Of a DNA stretch of 64,000 nucleotides, positions 15,910 through 24,862 are shown piece by piece; positions within the stretch are counted from its first letter, which is position 1; each line of letters opens with the position of its first letter. The stretch spans positions 184,595 to 248,594 of the forward strand of contig JAOTVB010000004.1 of NCBI GenBank assembly GCA_029863605.1, read 5' to 3'. The DNA comes from Myxococcales bacterium (GTDB lineage Bacteria; Myxococcota_A; Polyangia; Polyangiales; Houyiibacteriaceae). A program made the translations under genes and the position numbers. The notes beneath the pieces were generated by a model. The model was not told where the DNA came from, ran no database searches, and was given only the letters and a program-made list of their open reading frames with translations.

Positions 15910-16711
15910 CTTCCGCGGGCGCACGGTCGTCATCACAGGAGGTGCCGGTGGCATCGGACGCGCGCTTGCGCGGAGCTTTGGAGGCGCGGGCGCCAAGATC
16001 GCCATCGTCGACTTGCCATCGAGTCCGTTGAGCGCGGCTCGCGAGGAGCTCGGGTCCTTGGGCATCGAGTCTCTCGTCGTGCCCTGCGACATCACCGACA
16101 CGGGGCAAGTACAGAGCGCGATGAATGCCGTTCGCCGAGCGTTCGGAAGCATCGACGTTCTCATCAACAATGCCGGCATCGTGCATCGAAGCGCATTCGC
16201 GGACACCCGGCCCGACGTCTTTCGCCGCGTGATGGAGGTAAACTTCTTTGGCGCCCTGCATTGCACGCAAGCCTGCATGGACGACTTGGTCGCGAATGAA
16301 GGACTGATCATCGCCGTCTCGAGCATCGCCGGATTGGCGCCGCTCTATGGACGCAGTGGATACGCCGCCTCGAAGCATGCTATGCACGGACTCTTCGAGA
16401 GCCTCCGTGCCGAGGTCGCCGACAAGGGCGTCGGCGTGTTGATGGTCAGCCCTTCCTTCGTCGAGACGGGCCTGGAAGCATCGACGCTCGGCGGCGACGG
16501 CCAACGCATTACCCGGCCACGCTCCAAAATCGGCCGACTCAGCAATCCAGACGACGTGGCCAGAGAAGTACTGAAAGCCGCGCAGGCCGGACGCAGGCGC
16601 CTCGTGCTCACCCCAGTTGGAAAAACCAGCGCGCTCCTGTCGCGGATCGCGCCTGGCCTCTACGAGCGCCTGATGATCCGAAGCTTGCGGTCCGAGCTCG
16701 ACGAACCCTGA
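15875..16711 (+). CDS. Short-chain dehydrogenase/reductase (classical SDR)
   Basis: About 278 residues. Motifs: VVITGGAGGIGRALA (TGxxxGxG cofactor motif), VDLPSSP, CDITD, LINNAGIV, Ser at IAVSSIAGLA and YAASK (catalytic YxxxK). An Asp at the end of beta-2 (IAIVDLP) favours NAD(H). The start is uncertain: ATG 15875 is used, GTG 15857 is an alternative. Both lie inside the 3' end of the preceding gene. It is the third gene of the ThDP-SDR-SDR operon. Confidence 0.88.
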   Translation: MPARGVFLPRRDFRGRTVVITGGAGGIGRALARSFGGAGAKIAIVDLPSSPLSAAREELGSLGIESLVVPCDITDTGQVQSAMNAVRRAFGSIDVLINNAGIVHRSAFADTRPDVFRRVMEVNFFGALHCTQACMDDLVANEGLIIAVSSIAGLAPLYGRSGYAASKHAMHGLFESLRAEVADKGVGVLMVSPSFVETGLEASTLGGDGQRITRPRSKIGRLSNPDDVAREVLKAAQAGRRRLVLTPVGKTSALLSRIAPGLYERLMIRSLRSELDEP

Positions 16712-16714
16712 CCT

Positions 16715-17716
16715 CTACTTTGCCGAGGTGGGGGGCGCTTCCATGCCCTTGACCGGGTGGGCCCGATACGGCTCTTCGAGAATCGCAACCTCGTCCGCGC
16801 TGAGCTCGATTTCGGTCGCCGCAATGGCGTCGTCCAGATGCTCGAGCTTGGTGGCGCCCACGATCGGAGCGGTCACTCCGGGCTTGGAGAGGAGCCAGGC
16901 GAGCGCGACACGGGCCGGTGGCTGGCCCCGTTCGGCCGCGACCCTCTTGACCGCCTCGACGACATCCCAATCCGAAGGCTGATCGTAGAAGATCTGGTCG
17001 AGCTCGTCGCTGGACGACCGAGTGGTGGAGCTGTCACCCAGCTTCTTTCGCGTACCTGCGAGCATTCCGCGGGCCAAGGGCGACCACGGAATCACACCAA
17101 CTCCCTCGACCTCGCAGAGCGGCATCATCTCTCGCTCCTCTTCACGATAGACCAGGTTGTAATGATTCTGCATCGTGGCGAACCGCGCCCAACCGTTGCG
17201 CTCTGACATCGAGAGCAGGCGTTGGAGCTGCCATGCATACATCGAGCTTGCGCCGATGTAGCGAACCTTGCCCTGGGTAACGAGCTGATCGAGGGCGGCC
17301 AACATCTCTTCCATCGGCGTCTTCGGATCGAGGCGATGGATCTGGTAGAGGTCGATCGTCTCGAGTCCCAATCGCCGCAGACTCTGCTCGCATGCTTGCT
17401 GGATATGCTTGCGCGAAAGCCCACCCATGTTGGGGCGGTCGTTCATCGGGAAGAAGACCTTCGTTCCGATGACGATCTCGTCGAGAACGCCGTATTCGCG
17501 AAGCCACCGCCCGGTCACCTCCTCGCTCACCCCGAGCGAATACATGTCGGCCGTGTCGAAAAAATTGATGCCAGCCTCGATGGCTCGCTTGAAGAATGGC
17601 GCCGAAGCATCGGCATCCTGGACCCACGGCCGCCACTTCGGCGTGCCGTAACTCATACAGCCGAGACAGATCCGCGAAACGGTAACCCCGGTCCGTCCTA
17701 AACGCGTATACCTCAC
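16715..17716 (-). CDS. Aldo/keto reductase
   Basis: 333 residues. The catalytic tetrad is visible: Asp54 and Tyr59 in FFDTADMYS, Lys86 in VIGTKVFF and His127 in LYQIHRLD. NADPH-binding features follow near the C-terminus (PIVGATKLEHL). The YYG-like N-terminus and length match the YghZ/Tas-type family that reduces aldehydes and ketones. It converges with the SDR gene with four bases between the ends. A palindromic element lies just upstream of its start. Confidence 0.93.
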   Translation of the reverse strand: MRYTRLGRTGVTVSRICLGCMSYGTPKWRPWVQDADASAPFFKRAIEAGINFFDTADMYSLGVSEEVTGRWLREYGVLDEIVIGTKVFFPMNDRPNMGGLSRKHIQQACEQSLRRLGLETIDLYQIHRLDPKTPMEEMLAALDQLVTQGKVRYIGASSMYAWQLQRLLSMSERNGWARFATMQNHYNLVYREEEREMMPLCEVEGVGVIPWSPLARGMLAGTRKKLGDSSTTRSSSDELDQIFYDQPSDWDVVEAVKRVAAERGQPPARVALAWLLSKPGVTAPIVGATKLEHLDDAIAATEIELSADEVAILEEPYRAHPVKGMEAPPTSAK

Positions 17717-17727
17717 CCCGGGATACT

Positions 17728-17748
17728 AAAGGGGACCGTTCCCTTTTT
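17728..17748. repeat. REP-like palindrome, copy 1
   Basis: Arms AAAGGG and CCCTTT around a short GC-rich centre, touching the stop codon of the MBL-fold gene (17748-17750) and lying 12 bases before the aldo-keto reductase start. Related copies are at 34229 and 42521. It could act as a transcription terminator for the MBL gene. Confidence 0.6.
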
Positions 17749-18491
17749 CAAAGGGCGAGAGTCAGCCCATCCTCCGCCATCGGTAGCTCGACCTCGGAGG
17801 CGCGTGACAACACATCCTCGCTCATGTGCGTGAGCACGATGCGCTTACATGTGAGACGCGGGTAATGCTCCATGATCTTCCTGTAGCTGTTGTGAAGCGC
17901 GACTTCTTTGTCGAACACGTAGGACTCGCAGACGAACAGGTCCGCTTGGTCCGATGCTTCGATCAGGGTGTCGGTCCACTGAGTGTCGCCCGAGTACACG
18001 AACACCTTTCCGTTGGTTTCCACCCGTAGGCTGTACGACGGTGCCCCGCTGAAGTGAGCCGCGGGAAAGGCGGTTACTTCGATGTCGTCGATGACCGTGG
18101 GTGTTCGTACCTTCAGCTCGACGAAGCTAACCTCGAAGTTGGGCTCGACTTTGGAAGATCCTGCAAAGAGCACTTCCATCGCCTCGATGAGCCGCTTCTG
18201 CAGACCGGGCGGCCCGACGATCGTTAGTGGTGCGCTGCGCTTGGAAACCAGCTGTGCGTCGAGCAGAAAGAACGGAAGCCCACCAAAGTGGTCTCCATGC
18301 AGATGCGTGATGAGGATCTTGCTCACGTCCCGCGGCTCGATCTTCTGCTGTCGCATGGCGATCAGCGACGACGCTCCGCAATCGACCAGGAAGAGATCAT
18401 CGGGGCTCCGTATCGCAATGCAGGTCTGAAACCGGCCTCCGCTGCCGAACGCATCGCCACTACCGACAAAGTGGACTTCCAAGGGCTCCAT
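17748..18491 (-). CDS. Metallo-beta-lactamase fold hydrolase (RNase Z-like)
   Basis: About 247 residues from ATG 18491. The metal site HLHGDHFGG (His63, His65, Asp67, His68) is preceded by FLVDCGASS. AAHFSGAPSYSLRVE, FVYSGDTQWTD and the distal LTHMSEDV complete the pattern of the RNase Z/ElaC-like and arylsulfatase-like subgroup. It may be a phosphodiesterase or another metal hydrolase and not true RNase Z. A start 72 bases further upstream is possible but adds non-conserved residues. Confidence 0.9.
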   Translation of the reverse strand: MEPLEVHFVGSGDAFGSGGRFQTCIAIRSPDDLFLVDCGASSLIAMRQQKIEPRDVSKILITHLHGDHFGGLPFFLLDAQLVSKRSAPLTIVGPPGLQKRLIEAMEVLFAGSSKVEPNFEVSFVELKVRTPTVIDDIEVTAFPAAHFSGAPSYSLRVETNGKVFVYSGDTQWTDTLIEASDQADLFVCESYVFDKEVALHNSYRKIMEHYPRLTCKRIVLTHMSEDVLSRASEVELPMAEDGLTLAL

Positions 18492-18614
18492 GCGCGCCTC
18501 CGCCACGAAGCTACCATATGAGCGCTGCTGGCTGACTCTGCTGGATGTTGGCCAGGCCGCCAAGCGCTCGAGATCGATTTGACCTCATCAGGAGGCGGGC
18601 CAAGGTTTGGGGTC

Positions 18615-19574
18615 ATGAACCGTAGTCTGGTCGTTCTGCTAGGTCTGACGCTGCTGTGGCTGGGAGCTTGCGACGACAAAGGCGGCCGCGGCCCCGTAGC
18701 CTCACGGGTGTCCCTCGGGTCGTCTTCACTGAAGTTGCCGAGCCCAGAGAGCTTCGCCGAGCAACACCCCACGTTCGACGGGTACTGGTATCAAGAAAAA
18801 GCGGAGCTGACACGCTATGCGTTGCGCCAAGCTCGTTACGGGGACTTGCACGACGGCGAGGCGGTCCTGGTGTTCGTCACGGAGGATTTTCTGCCCAAGC
18901 TGCAGGTCAAGCAGGAGCATGGCGAGTCGTCTGATTCCATCTCGGTGCTGAAGCTCAATGCCTACCGTCGGTTCTATACTGGCATCTATCCCTACACCCT
19001 GATGACATCGTCGTTTACACCAGCGCGTTCGCCCGGAGCAGAAACGTTGAAAGTCAGCAGCACGATCCAAGAATGGTGCGGTCAAGTCTACAGCCAGATC
19101 AACCGTCGAAAGGACGGGCTTCGCGTGTTGATGCATTCTTACTTTCAAGACGACGCCGACCAGCAAATGACCATGCCAAACGCGACCCTCGAGGACGGGA
19201 TCTGGGCGCAGATCCGCATCGACCCGTCACGCATTCGACACGGTGAGCAAGAGATCATCCCGGCTCTCGACTACATCCGGATGCGTCACAAGGCGTTGCG
19301 CGCCTACCCAGCGACCGTTACGCAAAGGCCAAACGCGGAAACCGATTTGGTCGATCATCCGCTCGTGGCGCTGGAGGTGAGGTATCCGGCGCTCGGCCGT
19401 GATTTGATCATCTATTACGAGTCCGACTTCCCGCACGTCATCCAGGCCTGGGAAGAGAAGGTCGGGCCGCAGCGCACGACCGCGGTGCGGACCCACGCGA
19501 TCATCGACGACTACTGGAATCACAACGCAGCGAGTGACGGTGCGTATCGAGACGCGCTCGGCCTGACGCGCTAG
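18615..19574 (+). CDS. Lipoprotein of unknown function (about 319 aa)
   Basis: The ATG at 18615 begins a short signal peptide ending LLWLGAC, a lipobox. The mature part (LPSPESFAEQHPTFDGYWYQEKAELTRYALRQARYGDLHDGEAVLVFVTEDF and so on) has no cysteines beyond one at QEWCGQV and looks like a globular periplasmic domain. It resembles uncharacterised proteins seen next to maf-like annotations in myxobacteria, but I cannot name a family. It ends 11 bases before the penicillin acylase gene. Confidence 0.7.
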   Translation: MNRSLVVLLGLTLLWLGACDDKGGRGPVASRVSLGSSSLKLPSPESFAEQHPTFDGYWYQEKAELTRYALRQARYGDLHDGEAVLVFVTEDFLPKLQVKQEHGESSDSISVLKLNAYRRFYTGIYPYTLMTSSFTPARSPGAETLKVSSTIQEWCGQVYSQINRRKDGLRVLMHSYFQDDADQQMTMPNATLEDGIWAQIRIDPSRIRHGEQEIIPALDYIRMRHKALRAYPATVTQRPNAETDLVDHPLVALEVRYPALGRDLIIYYESDFPHVIQAWEEKVGPQRTTAVRTHAIIDDYWNHNAASDGAYRDALGLTR

Positions 19575-19585
19575 ATTGTTAGCGG

Positions 19586-21724
19586 ATGAAAGCTAGCTGG
19601 ACTCGAGACAAGCACGGAATTCCCCAGATCGTCGCGGACGACATCATCGGCCTCCATTGGGGCATGGGCTATTGCCACGCCATGGATCGCGGCATGCAAA
19701 TGCTGATCATGCGAATCCTCGGCCAGGGGCGGGCTGCGGAGCTGCTCGATGGCAGTGACGAAATGGTGGAGGTCGACCGATTCTTCCGGCGCATGAACTG
19801 GAGCGGCGGCACAGAGTCAGCAGCACGGTTGCTCGGCACTGAGGCTCGTGCGGTTTGCGAAGCGTACTGCGATGGGGTGAACGCGCGCTTTGCCGAGTCG
19901 GTGCCTTGGGAGCTGAAGCTCTTAAGGTTTCGACCCGACGCCTGGACGGTTGGTGACACCTTACTTCTCGCACGCATGACCGGCTTTCTCACCCTGGCCC
20001 AATCGCAGGGGGAGGTGGAGCGGCTGTTCGTCGAGATGGTTCAGGCGGGCGTCGGCGATCCGCATCTCGAGGCGCTGTTTCCCGGTTGCACGCGTGGGCT
20101 CGACCGGGGGATGGTGGCGAAGGTCGAGCTGGGTGAGCGCATCGTCCCCGAGGCCGTGAAGTGGGCGATCGCAGCGCCTCGGATGATGGCGTCGAACAAC
20201 TGGTGCGTGTCAGGGTCTGCGACCGCGTCTGGTGCGGCAATGCTCTCGAACGACCCGCATCTCGAAACCAACCGACTCCCCAACGTCTGGGTCGAGCAGA
20301 GCTTTCGTTGGCCCAATGGATACGCGATTCTCATGACGATGCCCGGCTTGCCGGCTCCGCTGGTAGGGCGCAACGAGCACCTGTCTTGGGGTGCGACGTA
20401 CACGTTCATGGACGCCATCGATTCGTGGGTCGAACAGTGTCGGCACGGGCAGTTTCGTCGCGGGGACGCGTGGGTCGACTTCGACCGACGCCTTGAGACG
20501 ATAAAGCGGAAAAAGGGCGAGTCCGTCATCGAGACGTTCTGGGAGAACGAACATGGTGTGCTCGACGGCGACGCAGCGACCGAGGGCTACTTGCTCGCCA
20601 CACGCTGGTCCGGCGCGCAGGGAGGAGCGCAGTCGATCGACGCGCTACTTTCGATGTGGGCGGCGCGGACTGTGGCCGAAGGCATGGCCGCGTTTGCCAA
20701 CGTCGAATCGTCGTTCAATTGGATCTTCGCGGACAGTGCGGGTGACATCGGCTACCAGATGTCAGGCCTGATGCCGCTACGGGTCGACGATTGGTCCGGC
20801 TTTGCGCCCCGGCCCGGATGGGATGAACGCTTCGACTGGCGAGGCTTTGTCAGCCCCGAGCAGCTGCCGCGCGTGCGGAACCCGGCAGACGGCATGATCG
20901 TCACGGCCAACCAAGATCTCAACCACCTGGGCAGTGCAAACCCCATCAACATGCCGATGGGCGACTACCGGGCGCGACGCATCGCGCAACTGTTGGCGGA
21001 GCGCAACGACCACGATGTGGACTCTTTTCGCGCAATACAAATGGACACGTACTCATTGCAGGCCGCCGAGTTTCTCGAGATCCTCGAGCCACTCCTTGGG
21101 GACGGCCCGATCGCCAATGCCCTCCGTGCTTGGGACTGCCGTTATGAGCTGCACTCCACGGGTGCGACAGCCTTTGAGATCTTCTACGCGGAGCTGCTCG
21201 TCGAGATGTTCGGAGGAGCATGCGGTGCCCCGGTTATCGAGCACCTGCGCCATGCCACGGGCACGTTCATCGACTTCTACCAGAACTTCGATCGCGTTCT
21301 CGTTGCCGAACGGTCGCCTTGGCTCGGCGAGCGCACGCGGAAAAGCGTCTGGGAAGCCGCCCTCGCGAAGGTCGCTGACCAGGTGCCCGAGCCGTGGGGT
21401 GAGCAGAACCAGATCACCCTCACCAACATGTTCTTCGGCGGCAAGCTCCCTCGCTTCCTCGGCTTCGACCGCGGCCCGATCCCGCTCCGCGGCGGGCGCG
21501 CGACGCCACACCAGGGGCAGATCTATCGTTCAGGCGAGCGGCTGACATCGTTCGCCCCGTCGCTCCGCCTCGTCGCCGACATGAACGAACCCGTCTTGCA
21601 TTCCGCCATCTGTGGAGGCCCATCGGACCGCCGAACTTCGAAGTGGTACACGAGCGGCGTCGATCAATGGGTTGCCGGCGCGTTGAAGGTTCGCACCCCG
21701 CCTGAGTTTGGAGCAGAGTCGTGA
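19586..21724 (+). CDS. Penicillin acylase family (Ntn) hydrolase
   Basis: 712 residues. These amidases are made as a precursor that cleaves itself in front of a nucleophilic Ser. Here MASNNWCVSG has Ser203 as the likely N-terminal nucleophile of the beta chain. Other family blocks: WTRDKHGIPQIVADD at the N-terminus, LSNDPHLETNRLPNVW, the PGLPAPLVGRNEHLSWGATYTFMD oxyanion region, and IVTANQDLNH. Members cleave beta-lactams, acyl-homoserine lactones or cyclic lipopeptides. No signal peptide is visible, unlike classical periplasmic members. A 5 bp inverted repeat overlaps the start region and no clear Shine-Dalgarno is seen. Confidence 0.9.
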   Translation: MKASWTRDKHGIPQIVADDIIGLHWGMGYCHAMDRGMQMLIMRILGQGRAAELLDGSDEMVEVDRFFRRMNWSGGTESAARLLGTEARAVCEAYCDGVNARFAESVPWELKLLRFRPDAWTVGDTLLLARMTGFLTLAQSQGEVERLFVEMVQAGVGDPHLEALFPGCTRGLDRGMVAKVELGERIVPEAVKWAIAAPRMMASNNWCVSGSATASGAAMLSNDPHLETNRLPNVWVEQSFRWPNGYAILMTMPGLPAPLVGRNEHLSWGATYTFMDAIDSWVEQCRHGQFRRGDAWVDFDRRLETIKRKKGESVIETFWENEHGVLDGDAATEGYLLATRWSGAQGGAQSIDALLSMWAARTVAEGMAAFANVESSFNWIFADSAGDIGYQMSGLMPLRVDDWSGFAPRPGWDERFDWRGFVSPEQLPRVRNPADGMIVTANQDLNHLGSANPINMPMGDYRARRIAQLLAERNDHDVDSFRAIQMDTYSLQAAEFLEILEPLLGDGPIANALRAWDCRYELHSTGATAFEIFYAELLVEMFGGACGAPVIEHLRHATGTFIDFYQNFDRVLVAERSPWLGERTRKSVWEAALAKVADQVPEPWGEQNQITLTNMFFGGKLPRFLGFDRGPIPLRGGRATPHQGQIYRSGERLTSFAPSLRLVADMNEPVLHSAICGGPSDRRTSKWYTSGVDQWVAGALKVRTPPEFGAES

Positions 21725-21835
21725 CCCAGCTGGCGTAGCCCCTTGGCTCGAGCCAGTGGCGCCGCACGGGGCCCGAAATCGAGAAGATCGGCCTGGTTGA
21801 CACGGTGCGTCAACGACCCCAGTCTACGGTCCGAA

Positions 21836-23149
21836 ATGGCTCGGTCGAGTCACGTCACTTTGTTGCCAGCATTTTTGGGGGCTGCTTTCTTGAAAGACGG
21901 TTTGCGCAAAGACGTTCAAATCCACGGAGACTACGACCCTCGGTTCGAGCCGGTCGCGAACGTGCTCCGAAAACAGGTCGCCCATTACGGGGGTGGCGGC
22001 GCCGCCTCGGTCTATCTCGAGGGCAAGTGCGTGGTCGACATTTGGGCCGGCAAGGCGCGGCACGATGGCTCGCCCTGGGAACGCGACACGATGTCGATCT
22101 GCTTCTCGGCAACGAAGGGCGTGGCTGCGACTGCCGTGCACATCCTCGCATCCGAGGGGTTGCTCGAGTACGACGCCCCCGTCGCCCGCTATTGGCCCGA
22201 GTTTGGCCGCAACGGCAAGGAAAAGATCACCGTTCGACACGTATTGGCCCACCAGGCGGGGCTTCACAGGGTCGTGCCTCTCGTCGATCAGCTCACCGAC
22301 ATCCTCGACTGGGACCTAATCGTCGATCGACTCGCGGACACCGAGCCCGATTTCCATCCTGGGACGGCGAATGCATATCATGCGATCACCTTCGGATGGC
22401 TGGTGGGCGAGCTGATTCACCGCGTGTCGGGGATGCCCTTTTCAGAGTTCATCCAGAAGCGCATCGTCGAGCCGCTCGCACTCGACGGCCTCTACATAGG
22501 CGAAGCCGATGGGCAGATCGATCGGCTCACCGACCTCGTGGGCTTGCCTCCCCTTCGGCGGCATGGCGCAGCACCCTTGCCGACCGAGTACAGCGCTCCT
22601 TCTTGGATGCCTCCCGGTCCGCTCCGCAGCCTTGTGCGCCGAGGCCTCACGCCTAGGCACGTGAAAGAGCTCTTTACTCACCCCGCGTTTTGGAAGGCAT
22701 GCCTTCCCGCGATGAATGGCGTCTTCACCGCACGGTCGCTCGCAAAGATGTATGCGGCGCTTTCCCTTGGTGGAGAGCTCGACGGCGTGCGGCTCATTCG
22801 GGAAGACATCGTCGCCGAGTCGGCGGAGATTCAGTCGAAGAGCGCCGACAAAGTCGTTATCTATCCGTTGCACTGGCGCCTTGGCTACCACCGCGCCGAC
22901 GCGCTGCTCATGGATGTTCCGAGCGCGTTCGGTCACTTCGGTACGGGCGGAACGGGTGGATGGGCCAATCCTGCGCTCGGCCTCTCCGCGGCGCTCAGCC
23001 ACAACGGTTTCCCGTTTTCGATTACCGCACAAGCGCGCACCACGAGGATCACCGCCGCTGTCTACGAGTCGCTCGGCCTGTATCGAGGGATCTGCCACAC
23101 GCTTCGGCACGGGCCGGTGATCGAGCTACTGCCCGCGCGTGCGGCTTAG
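21836..23149 (+). CDS. Serine hydrolase of the beta-lactamase/EstB family
   Basis: 437 residues. The SxxK motif is Ser91-A-T-Lys94 (CFSATKG), the tyrosine motif is Y181HA, and the third motif is GHFGTGGTGGWANP in place of KTG. This is the class C/EstB-like family of esterases and D-amino peptidases. The product has no clear signal peptide. The gene is co-directional with the penicillin acylase gene, 111 bases downstream, and converges with the enoyl-CoA hydratase gene. Ester or amide substrate unknown. Confidence 0.9.
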   Translation: MARSSHVTLLPAFLGAAFLKDGLRKDVQIHGDYDPRFEPVANVLRKQVAHYGGGGAASVYLEGKCVVDIWAGKARHDGSPWERDTMSICFSATKGVAATAVHILASEGLLEYDAPVARYWPEFGRNGKEKITVRHVLAHQAGLHRVVPLVDQLTDILDWDLIVDRLADTEPDFHPGTANAYHAITFGWLVGELIHRVSGMPFSEFIQKRIVEPLALDGLYIGEADGQIDRLTDLVGLPPLRRHGAAPLPTEYSAPSWMPPGPLRSLVRRGLTPRHVKELFTHPAFWKACLPAMNGVFTARSLAKMYAALSLGGELDGVRLIREDIVAESAEIQSKSADKVVIYPLHWRLGYHRADALLMDVPSAFGHFGTGGTGGWANPALGLSAALSHNGFPFSITAQARTTRITAAVYESLGLYRGICHTLRHGPVIELLPARAA

Positions 23150-23165
23150 CAGTAGTGCCCTTCGG

Positions 23166-23945
23166 TCACTGGCCTTTGAAGTTTGGTTTTCGTCCGTCCA
23201 GAAACGCTTCGACGCCTTCTTTGGCATCGTGTGATCGAATGTTCTGTCGGAAGACGCGGGCCTCTTCCTCCATGCCGCGCTTAAATCCTTCGTGAAGGCC
23301 GACGTTCACTGCGCTCTTGATGCTTGCGAGCGCGCCGGTCGCCTGACGCGCGAGCCGCGCCGCGTAGTCCAAGGAATGCTCATAGAGCTCTTTCGTTGGG
23401 AACACCGCGTTGATGAGACCGGCTTTTAGCGCATCTTCCGGCTCGAGCTGAAGCCCCTTGAACATGAGCTCGAGCGCCTTGGCCTTGCCGACCAGTTGAG
23501 TCAGACGTTGGGTGCCACCGAATGCCGGGATCATTCCCAAACGGACTTCGGGAAGCCCAACGAGACCGGAACCGGTCGCCATGAATCGGAAGTCACAGGT
23601 CAACGCGAGCTCGAAACCGCCGCCGAGGGCGTGTCCGTTGATGGCAGCGACGGTCGGCACTGGGAGTGCCTCGAACGCGTCGAAGGTTGCGACCGCCCGC
23701 GGATGCAACTCGAGGAGGCTGTCGTCGATCTCCCTGAGTTGGCTCACGTCGTCCCCCGCGGAAAACACACCAGGGATCGCGCTGGTGATCAGCACCGCAC
23801 GCGCCTCGCCTGGTTTGCCCAAGCGCTCGAGCACCTTTTCGAGGTCTTCCAGAAACGCAGGTCCGAGCGCATTGACCGGCGGGTGGCTCATGCGGATCAC
23901 TGCAACCCAATCGACGACTTCGTACTGCAATACGGAAAGGTCCAT
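23166..23945 (-). CDS. Enoyl-CoA hydratase/isomerase family protein
   Basis: 259 residues, normal crotonase length. The oxyanion-hole segments are SAGDDVSQL and INGHALGGGFELALTCD. The two glutamates of a hydratase are both present: Glu in GGGFELA and Glu in LPEVRLGMIPAFGG. It hydrates 2-enoyl-CoA esters in beta-oxidation-type pathways. It is transcribed away from tetR across a shared 128-base control region holding a strong-looking promoter and a palindromic operator, and has GGAGG upstream of its ATG. It therefore belongs to the regulated catabolic locus. Confidence 0.93.
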   Translation of the reverse strand: MDLSVLQYEVVDWVAVIRMSHPPVNALGPAFLEDLEKVLERLGKPGEARAVLITSAIPGVFSAGDDVSQLREIDDSLLELHPRAVATFDAFEALPVPTVAAINGHALGGGFELALTCDFRFMATGSGLVGLPEVRLGMIPAFGGTQRLTQLVGKAKALELMFKGLQLEPEDALKAGLINAVFPTKELYEHSLDYAARLARQATGALASIKSAVNVGLHEGFKRGMEEEARVFRQNIRSHDAKEGVEAFLDGRKPNFKGQ

Positions 23946-23968
23946 CGCGGTAGCCTCCGTAGGCTTGT

Positions 23969-23995
23969 CTTATAATGACTTAGATTTTGTGTCAA
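23969..23995 (-). promoter_or_regulatory. Sigma-70-like promoter of the enoyl-CoA hydratase gene
   Basis: On the minus strand a consensus TTGACA (23995-23990) is followed after 15 bases by TATAAG (23974-23969). The transcript would start just upstream of the gene. The -35 box and spacer lie inside the palindrome at 23978-24005, so binding there would block RNA polymerase. Confidence 0.6.
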
Positions 23996-24005
23996 TAATC
24001 TAAGT
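23978..24005. promoter_or_regulatory. Palindromic operator, probable TetR binding site
   Basis: Perfect 9 bp inverted repeat ACTTAGATT / AATCTAAGT with a 10-base spacer. The size and symmetry fit a TetR-family operator. It lies between the divergent enoyl-CoA hydratase and tetR genes and overlaps the hydratase promoter, which fits repression with ligand release and autoregulation. Confidence 0.75.
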
Positions 24006-24022
24006 GAGACCACGGATTCTAG

Positions 24023-24051
24023 TTGACAATCTGGGTGTGCTTCTGTATTTC
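24023..24051 (+). promoter_or_regulatory. Likely tetR promoter
   Basis: TTGACA at 24023-24028, a 17-base spacer and TATTTC at 24046-24051. It lies 18 bases to the right of the operator and 23 bases before the tetR ATG. A GAGG ribosome site follows at 24064. Confidence 0.5.
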
Positions 24052-24073
24052 TCAAGCCTCCTGAGGTGTAGAT

Positions 24074-24862
24074 ATGGCGAGCCCCCGAGAGAACGGGTCT
24101 CTCAGCTCCTCGAAAGACAAGAGAAAGCGCAATCCGGAGAAGGAGGTCGCCATCCTCGAGGGGGCCCTGAGGGTCTTCGGCGAGAAGGGCTTCGACGATG
24201 CGACCGTGGCTGCCATCTGCGCCGAGGCCGGTATCTCCGAGCCCACCCTCTACGAGTACTTCGACTCCAAGGAGGAGGTCCTGTTCTCGATCTCGGAGCT
24301 CTACACCCGCAGGGAGATCGAGCGTCTGAGCGAGCTGGCTCACTACATCAACGACCCGCGGGAGCGGGTGCGGGCGATCATCCAGGCGTACCTCGAGTTC
24401 TACGAGAACAACCCGCTCTACACGTCGGTCGCCCTCCTCACACTAAAAGGGAACCGCCGCTACGTCGCATCGCCGGCATACCAAAGCGTCCGGGAAGCGG
24501 CACGCGCATTGATCGAGGCCTTTCAGGACGGAGCTCGGTGTGGCGTCTTCCGTGATGATCTCGATCCCTATCTAGTCCGCAACATGGTTCTCGGCTTCAT
24601 CGAGCACCTGACGATTCAGTGGCTGCTCGTGGGGCGCCCCAAGAAAATCGCCGAGCACACGGGCGCGATCTTTCAGATGGTCATGAGGGCAATCGAACGA
24701 GAGGACGAAGACACGATCGAGGTAAAGCTCAGAATGAACCGGCAATTGCTACGCAACTTCTTCGATCACGCTGTTCACTTGCGTGAAAGTGATACTCACG
24801 CTGTTCACTTGCGTGAAAGTGATACTCACGCTGTTCACTTGCGTGAAAGTGATGATAAATGA
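24074..24862 (+). CDS. TetR-family transcriptional regulator
   Basis: 262 residues, longer than the usual 190-220. A Lys/Arg-rich lead (residues 1-23) precedes the helix-turn-helix domain at about 24-75, with ILEGALRVFGEKGFDDATVAAICAEAGISEPTLYEYFDSKEEVL. The rest is the helical ligand-binding domain, resembling fatty-acyl-CoA sensing members. The last 30 residues are three copies of a ten-residue unit HAVHLRESDT encoded by an exact 30 bp DNA repeat. It probably represses itself and the divergent hydratase gene from the operator at 23978. Its stop overlaps the start of the next gene, so it leads the operon to 31676. Confidence 0.93.
   Translation: MASPRENGSLSSSKDKRKRNPEKEVAILEGALRVFGEKGFDDATVAAICAEAGISEPTLYEYFDSKEEVLFSISELYTRREIERLSELAHYINDPRERVRAIIQAYLEFYENNPLYTSVALLTLKGNRRYVASPAYQSVREAARALIEAFQDGARCGVFRDDLDPYLVRNMVLGFIEHLTIQWLLVGRPKKIAEHTGAIFQMVMRAIEREDEDTIEVKLRMNRQLLRNFFDHAVHLRESDTHAVHLRESDTHAVHLRESDDK
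24767..24853. repeat. Three tandem 30 bp palindromic repeats at the tetR 3' end
   Basis: Units start at 24767, 24797 and 24827; the first two are complete and identical, and the third runs 27 bases. Each unit contains nested dyads: TTCAC-N4-GTGAA and TCACTT-N6-AAGTGA. Across the unit junctions there is also TCACGC-N9-GCGTGA. The array ends six bases before the ATG of the following gene at 24859. Confidence 0.95.

Noticed and set aside
19569..19584. CGCTA-N6-TAGCG inverted repeat just before the penicillin acylase start
   Set aside because: Only five base pairs around the previous gene's stop codon; could be chance and is too weak for a separate claim.
24767..24853. Possible CRISPR-like repeats
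   Set aside because: The units are directly tandem with no spacers, and they are in frame with the tetR gene.
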